Source: DASSUW01 sp963803335
Lineage (GTDB): Bacteria; Actinomycetota; Thermoleophilia; Solirubrobacterales; Solirubrobacteraceae
DNA: 64,000 bases
Assembly (NCBI GenBank): GCA_963803335.1
Contig: CAWDME010000009.1
Coordinates: 1 to 64,000, forward strand
Direction of reading: 5' to 3'
A model generated the notes under the pieces. That model made no database searches, was not told where the DNA came from, and saw only the letters and a program-made list of their open reading frames with translations. Position numbers and translations under genes: made by a program. The first letter of the stretch is position 1, and the number at the start of each line of letters is the position of its first letter. Shown here piece by piece: positions 60,382 to 64,000 of this stretch.

Positions 60382-60873
60382 CTACGCGTAGCGGTCGACC
60401 GACAGGCCGCCGGAGAGCGAGCCGCCCACCGTGGAGCCGTAACCCGTCGCGCTGGTCTTACGGAGGAGGCCCTGCAGGTCGCCGTCGAGCAGGGTGTCGA
60501 CGTCAACGCCGAGCATGTTGGCGAGGTCCTGCAGGTTGCCCTGCGCGCGGTCGGCGGGGGGCGGCCCGCTCGGGCGCTGCCCGGAGGCGATGTGGCTCGC
60601 CATGTCGGCGAGCTGGTCGTCGGACGGATCGGGCGCACCGTCGGGCTTGTTCGCCTTCAGGTCGGCCGTGATGCTCCTGATTAGGTCGTCGGCCGAGACG
60701 CCGCGCTGCGTGGCGAGGTCGTTCAGCGTCGTGCCGGACCGCTGCGCCTGTTGCAGCTCGTCGGCGGTCATGCCGAGCAGCTCGGCGGTGTTGGACATGG
60801 GCGGCGGCTCGTGCCGCGGGCGCGGCGGAGCGAACGCCTGCACCGAGCCGGAGCCGATGGCTGAGATGGTCAT
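60382..60873 (-). CDS. hypothetical helical protein
   Basis: A 163-aa protein from ATG 60873 (TISAIGSGSVQAFAPP). A Pro-rich N-terminus is followed by two related helical units: TAELLGMTADELQQAQRSGT, TLNDLATQRGVSADDLIRSI, and later DLANMLGVDVDTLLDGDLQG. The tail is Gly/Ser-rich. The helix units recall the repeated TLxDLAxxxGVSxDDL segments of actinobacterial secreted or spore proteins, but no signal peptide is seen. Function unknown. Divergent from the cupin gene at 61004. Confidence 0.6.
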   Translation of the reverse strand: MTISAIGSGSVQAFAPPRPRHEPPPMSNTAELLGMTADELQQAQRSGTTLNDLATQRGVSADDLIRSITADLKANKPDGAPDPSDDQLADMASHIASGQRPSGPPPADRAQGNLQDLANMLGVDVDTLLDGDLQGLLRKTSATGYGSTVGGSLSGGLSVDRYA

Positions 60874-61003
60874 GCTCTCTACATCGGCGCGAACCGGCCG
60901 CAAAGGCCGAGAGTTTCCTGAGAGTCAGGGGGCGGTTACCCGCCCTGTCGCCCTAGGGCTTCCCCCGATGCGCGGACGTCCCCGGCCCGGGAGCATGGCG
61001 TGT

Positions 61004-61294
61004 ATGAGCCAGACGATCGAGACGACGACGTCCGTCACCGTCATCCACGGCGCCATGCTGAGTTTCGAGTGGATCGGCGCCACCCGTGCGGACGAAGCGC
61101 CGCTCCGCCTGCGCGAGCAGCACGAGACGCTCCTGCGCGTGATCGAGGGCACCGTGATCCTCGAGATCGAGGGCACCGAGCGCTCCTTGACGACCGAGCA
61201 CGAGGCCCGCATCGGCGCCGCCATCCCGCACCGGCTGTGGAAGGCCGGCAGCGGCGAGGCGCGCATCGTGCAAGAGCTGCGCCGGACGCTTTAG
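61004..61294 (+). CDS. small cupin protein
   Basis: A 96-aa single cupin barrel from ATG 61004: VTVIHGAMLSFEWIGATRAD, REQHETLLRVIEGTVILEIE, HEARIGAAIPHRLWKAGSGE. Only some of the metal ligands are present (H in REQHE, H in IPHRLW). Substrate unknown. It converges on the kinase gene; their stop codons overlap. Confidence 0.75.
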   Translation: MSQTIETTTSVTVIHGAMLSFEWIGATRADEAPLRLREQHETLLRVIEGTVILEIEGTERSLTTEHEARIGAAIPHRLWKAGSGEARIVQELRRTL

Positions 61295-62175
61295 AGCGGA
61301 AGCGGCGGCAGACCGCGCCGCTCGCCCTGCTCGACCAGCCGCTCGCGGTCGACGGCGCCGCCGACGCCGGTGTGCGCGCTCACCGACAGCCCGGCGTAGA
61401 GGTTCGCCCACGCGAGCGAGAGCTCGGGCTCGCCGCCGCTGAGGTCGGCCCACGCGAACGCGGCGGCGAACAGGTCGCCGGCGCCGGTGGTGTCGATCAC
61501 CAGGCCGTCGTTGATGCCGGCGACCGACACCGGCCGGTCGCCGACCACGGCGACCGCACCGTCCGGCCCGAGCGTGACCACCGCCGTCTCCGCCACCTCG
61601 GCGAGCTGCTTGGCCGCGGCCTCTGGCGTGTCGGCGCCGGTCAGCACCGCCGCCTCGCGGCGGTTGACGAACAGCGCGCGCATCTTGCGGCTGGCGTGCG
61701 GGAGCCGGCCGGCGAAGGCCCGCGCGTCGTCGTCGCCGCAGGTGACGAACGCGCAGGGGCCGTCGGGCAGCAGGTCGATCTGCTCGAGCGTGGCCGCGAT
61801 CGCCCGCGGCGACAGCGGCTCGAGGTCGGCGGCGCGGGCGCGGACGCCCGGGTCGACGGTGACCATCGAGCGCTCCCCCGCCACCGGCATCACGACCGTG
61901 GTCGGCGTGCGGGAGCCGCGAGGCTCGCCCACCTCGACGCCCTCATCGGCCAGCGCGTTGCGCACGAACCGGCCCGCCAGGTCGTCGCCGAGCGGCGCCA
62001 CGAGCGCGGTCGTCAGCCCCAGCCGCCGCGCGCCGATCGCGGTGATCGCGCCACCGCCCGGCGAGCGCAGCATGTCGCCGGCGAAGCGCTCCTCCCCCGG
62101 GCCGGGCAGCGCCTCGAGCCCGACGAACGTGTAGTCGAGATACGCGGGGGTCACAACGGCGAGATCGACGTTCAC
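61291..62175 (-). CDS. PfkB-family sugar kinase
   Basis: A 294-aa ribokinase-like enzyme from GTG 62175. Substrate-side motifs GPGEERFAGDMLRSPGGGAI and GLTTALVAPLGDDLAGRFVR are followed by the phosphotransfer motif IDTTGAGDLFAAAFAW. Its start overlaps the GH4 stop (GTGA). It probably phosphorylates the sugar released or handled by that glycosidase. Confidence 0.88.
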   Translation of the reverse strand: MNVDLAVVTPAYLDYTFVGLEALPGPGEERFAGDMLRSPGGGAITAIGARRLGLTTALVAPLGDDLAGRFVRNALADEGVEVGEPRGSRTPTTVVMPVAGERSMVTVDPGVRARAADLEPLSPRAIAATLEQIDLLPDGPCAFVTCGDDDARAFAGRLPHASRKMRALFVNRREAAVLTGADTPEAAAKQLAEVAETAVVTLGPDGAVAVVGDRPVSVAGINDGLVIDTTGAGDLFAAAFAWADLSGGEPELSLAWANLYAGLSVSAHTGVGGAVDRERLVEQGERRGLPPLPL

Positions 62176-63488
62176 GCGAACCGCTCCTCCAGGACGGGCA
62201 GGCGCCGCTTGTACTCGGCGAAGATCTCACGGGCGGCGATGACCGACGGCACCAGCGGGTGCAGCGCGAGCGCCTTGATGGCGAGCGCGGTCGAGCCGGT
62301 GAGCGCGGCCTCGATCGTTGCGCGCTCGACCGCCTTGATCGTCTCGATCAGCGCGCGGGCGTGCTCGGGCACGTCGCCGACTGCGACCGGGCGCGCGCCG
62401 GCGGCGCCGACGACGCACGGCACCTCCACGACGGCCGCCTCGTCGAGGAACGGCAGCGCCGAGCGGTTGGCGACGTTGAGGATGCGCACCGCACCGGCGT
62501 TGCCCGCGATCGCGTGGACGACCGCCATCGCCTCGCCCTCGTACCCGCCCGGCTCCTCGGGGTCGTGCGGCGGCGCCTCGTGGCCGTTGCGCGCCTCCGC
62601 CATATAGGTCCGGTCGCGCTCGTCCTTGGTCGCCTGCCACTGCGCGAGCGCTGCCGTCGGCGACTCCGGCCGGGCGGCGTAGAACCCGCGCTGCTGCTCG
62701 AGCAGGTAGGCGCCGCGCGGCTTCTCGGTCAGGGCGGGCACCGTGTCGAAGTAGAAGTAGTGCAGGTACTCGTTGGGGATCATGCCGAGCGAGCGCAGCC
62801 ACTCGCGGCCGAACACCTGGGCCTCCTCGAGACCGGCGAGTGCCTCGTCGTCGGCGAGCAGAGCGGGCAGCAGGTCTTCGTCACCGTCCTGCACGCCGCG
62901 CAGCCAGCCGAGGTGGTTGAGGCCGAAGTAGTCGAACCACAGGGTGGCGGGATCGCGGCCGAGGGCGGCGGCAACGCGCCGGCACAGGCCCGACGGCGTG
63001 TCGCAGATCCCGATCGCGCGGTCGCCGAGCACGGCCTGCAGCGCCTCGGTGACCATGCCGGCGGGGTTCGTGAAATTGACGAGCCAGGCGTTCGGGGCGC
63101 GTTCCGCCACGCGCTCGGCGAGGTCGAGCATCGCCGGGATCGTGCGCAGGGCGAAGCAGATGCCGCCGGGGCCGGTGGTCTCCTGGCCGAGCACGCCGTG
63201 GCCCAGTGGAACGCCCTCGTCCACGGTCCGGCCCTCGAGGCCGCCGACGCGCACGGCGACGAAGACGAAGTCCGCGCCCTCGAGCGCCTCGTCGAGGTCG
63301 GTCGTGGTCCGGAACGGAACGGGCGCGTCGTGCGCGGCCGCCTGGCCTTCGAGCACGAGCGCGATGCGGTCGAGGCGCCCCGGATCGACGTCATGCAGGA
63401 CGACGTCGTCGAAGGCCTGGGGGCCCAGAACGGCGCCGTAGACGAGCGGGACGCGGAACCCTCCGCCCCCGATGATCGCGAGCCTCAC
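62172..63488 (-). CDS. GH4-family 6-phospho-beta-glucosidase-like enzyme
   Basis: A 438-aa NAD/Mn-dependent glycosidase from GTG 63488. The dinucleotide-binding N-terminus is LAIIGGGGFRVPLVYGAVLG. Then come VRVGGLEGRTVDEGVPLGHG, ETTGPGGICFALRTIPAMLD, WLVNFTNPAGMVTEAL, GICDTPSGLC with the metal-binding Cys, and FGLNHLGWLRGV with the metal-binding His, all family hallmarks. Normal length. It begins in a GTGA overlap with a receiver-domain gene and overlaps the sugar kinase gene at its end, an unusual regulator-enzyme-kinase operon. Confidence 0.9.
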   Translation of the reverse strand: MRLAIIGGGGFRVPLVYGAVLGPQAFDDVVLHDVDPGRLDRIALVLEGQAAAHDAPVPFRTTTDLDEALEGADFVFVAVRVGGLEGRTVDEGVPLGHGVLGQETTGPGGICFALRTIPAMLDLAERVAERAPNAWLVNFTNPAGMVTEALQAVLGDRAIGICDTPSGLCRRVAAALGRDPATLWFDYFGLNHLGWLRGVQDGDEDLLPALLADDEALAGLEEAQVFGREWLRSLGMIPNEYLHYFYFDTVPALTEKPRGAYLLEQQRGFYAARPESPTAALAQWQATKDERDRTYMAEARNGHEAPPHDPEEPGGYEGEAMAVVHAIAGNAGAVRILNVANRSALPFLDEAAVVEVPCVVGAAGARPVAVGDVPEHARALIETIKAVERATIEAALTGSTALAIKALALHPLVPSVIAAREIFAEYKRRLPVLEERFA

Positions 63489-63841
63489 GCAGCCAGGATA
63501 TCCGCGATCCCAGCGGCCGAGAGCTCGGCCTTGGGTACGAACCCGCGCGCGGGGGTCGTCGCGAGGCAGGAACCGTAGTCGCTGCGGTCCCGGCTGGAGG
63601 TCAGCACGATCAGCGGCGCCATGGGGTCGACGCACAGCCGTTCGGCGACCTCGAACCCGTCGACGTCGGGGAGCTGTACGTCGAGGAGGATGAAGTCCGG
63701 GCGCAGCGCCCGGGCCGCCTCGATGGCCGTAAGGCCGTCCTCGGCCTCGCCCACGACCTCGTACCCCTCGAGCTCGAGCAGCTGCCGGGCAGCCGCCCGG
63801 AACCCCGGGTGGTCGTCGACGATGAGGACGGTTGCAGCCAT
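63485..63841 (-). CDS. stand-alone response-regulator receiver domain
   Basis: A 118-aa CheY-like receiver from ATG 63841. Acidic pair DD at residues 9-10 (VLIVDDHPGFRAAARQLL), phospho-acceptor D54 (ILLDVQLPDVDGFEVAERL), T/S in IVLTSSRDRSDYGS and K in GFVPKAELSA. No output domain. It overlaps the GH4 start by 4 bases. It may link a histidine kinase to this sugar operon through protein contact. The frame is open upstream of the ATG, so a longer protein cannot be excluded. Confidence 0.85.
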   Translation of the reverse strand: MAATVLIVDDHPGFRAAARQLLELEGYEVVGEAEDGLTAIEAARALRPDFILLDVQLPDVDGFEVAERLCVDPMAPLIVLTSSRDRSDYGSCLATTPARGFVPKAELSAAGIADILAA

Positions 63842-64000
63842 AGGGAGAGTGTCGTGCTCGGTGACCGTCTCCCCGATGTGGTCAACAGGTGAACCTAAGG
63901 TGGGAAAACCGCACCATTGGCGCCTCTCGTAGCGCAGACGCGCCAGCGCTTGCGCCGATCCGGGCGAACTGCGGCTGGGTGGGGGCAGCGTCGTCTGGGC
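63842..64000. other. right edge, no assignable gene
   Basis: The leftward frame of the receiver gene stays open to the edge but its composition (TTLPPPSRSSPGSAQ) is not convincing, and no ribosome site precedes ATG 63841. It could be a leaderless promoter region or the end of a longer protein. Confidence 0.3.

Overview
The DNA is very GC-rich with strong third-position GC bias, dense ATGA/GTGA gene overlaps, LacI/AfsR-type regulators, F420/PPOX-type enzymes and HD-GYP/LuxR fusions. This points to a free-living actinobacterium, most probably of the Thermoleophilia/Solirubrobacterales type. The lineage is inferred from gene content only.

Layout. (1) About 1-12.6 kb is a decaying prophage or integrative element. 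It holds a frameshifted large serine recombinase running off the left edge, an Abi_C-type protein, a protein with an RNGLAH motif, a complete IS1182-family insertion sequence (3706-5400), a run of small phage genes almost all broken by single-base indels, an intact HK97-type capsid gene and prohead protease, a 310-bp array of partly mutually exclusive hairpins upstream of the protease, and a DUF4145 protein with its partner. (2) 12.6-15.9 kb is ordinary chromosome: a methyltransferase, an OmpR-type two-component system and a CoA-binding protein. (3) 15.9-18.1 kb holds tRNA-Gly(GCC) with a 2,060-bp integrated element bounded by a 45-bp tRNA 3'-end duplication. Repeated AGCGGACCA boxes lie at both ends, and inside are a dead integrase and an unknown two-gene cargo. 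(4) 18-30 kb holds a redoxin, a PEP-mutase-like lyase, a LacI-controlled sugar ABC operon divergent from a GH5 glycosidase, and a MarR/MFS drug-efflux pair. (5) 30-38 kb holds an operon of two small membrane proteins and a 1,012-aa CHAT-domain (caspase-like) protein, then a chorismate-lyase-like / DAHP synthase / broken MFS operon, a penicillin-binding protein and a PilZ protein. (6) 38-55 kb holds a secreted GH15 glucoamylase coupled to an HD-GYP/LuxR protein, an amidase, an NfeD/SPFH pair, a haem peroxidase, an M43-like metalloprotease, an AfsR-like regulator and alpha-glucan phosphorylase. (7) 55-64 kb holds small metabolic genes: a B12-binding sensor, a hydroxyproline dehydratase-like enzyme with a cupin, two GNATs, a FUSC-like exporter, and a receiver / GH4 glycosidase / PfkB kinase operon.

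Gene cooperation. Several modules concern carbohydrate use (ABC plus GH5, GH15, alpha-glucan phosphorylase, GH4 plus sugar kinase). The strongest candidates for an undescribed system are the CHAT-protein operon, the two-gene cargo of the tRNA-Gly element, the prophage hairpin array, and the HEPN-like genes flanking the prophage head genes.
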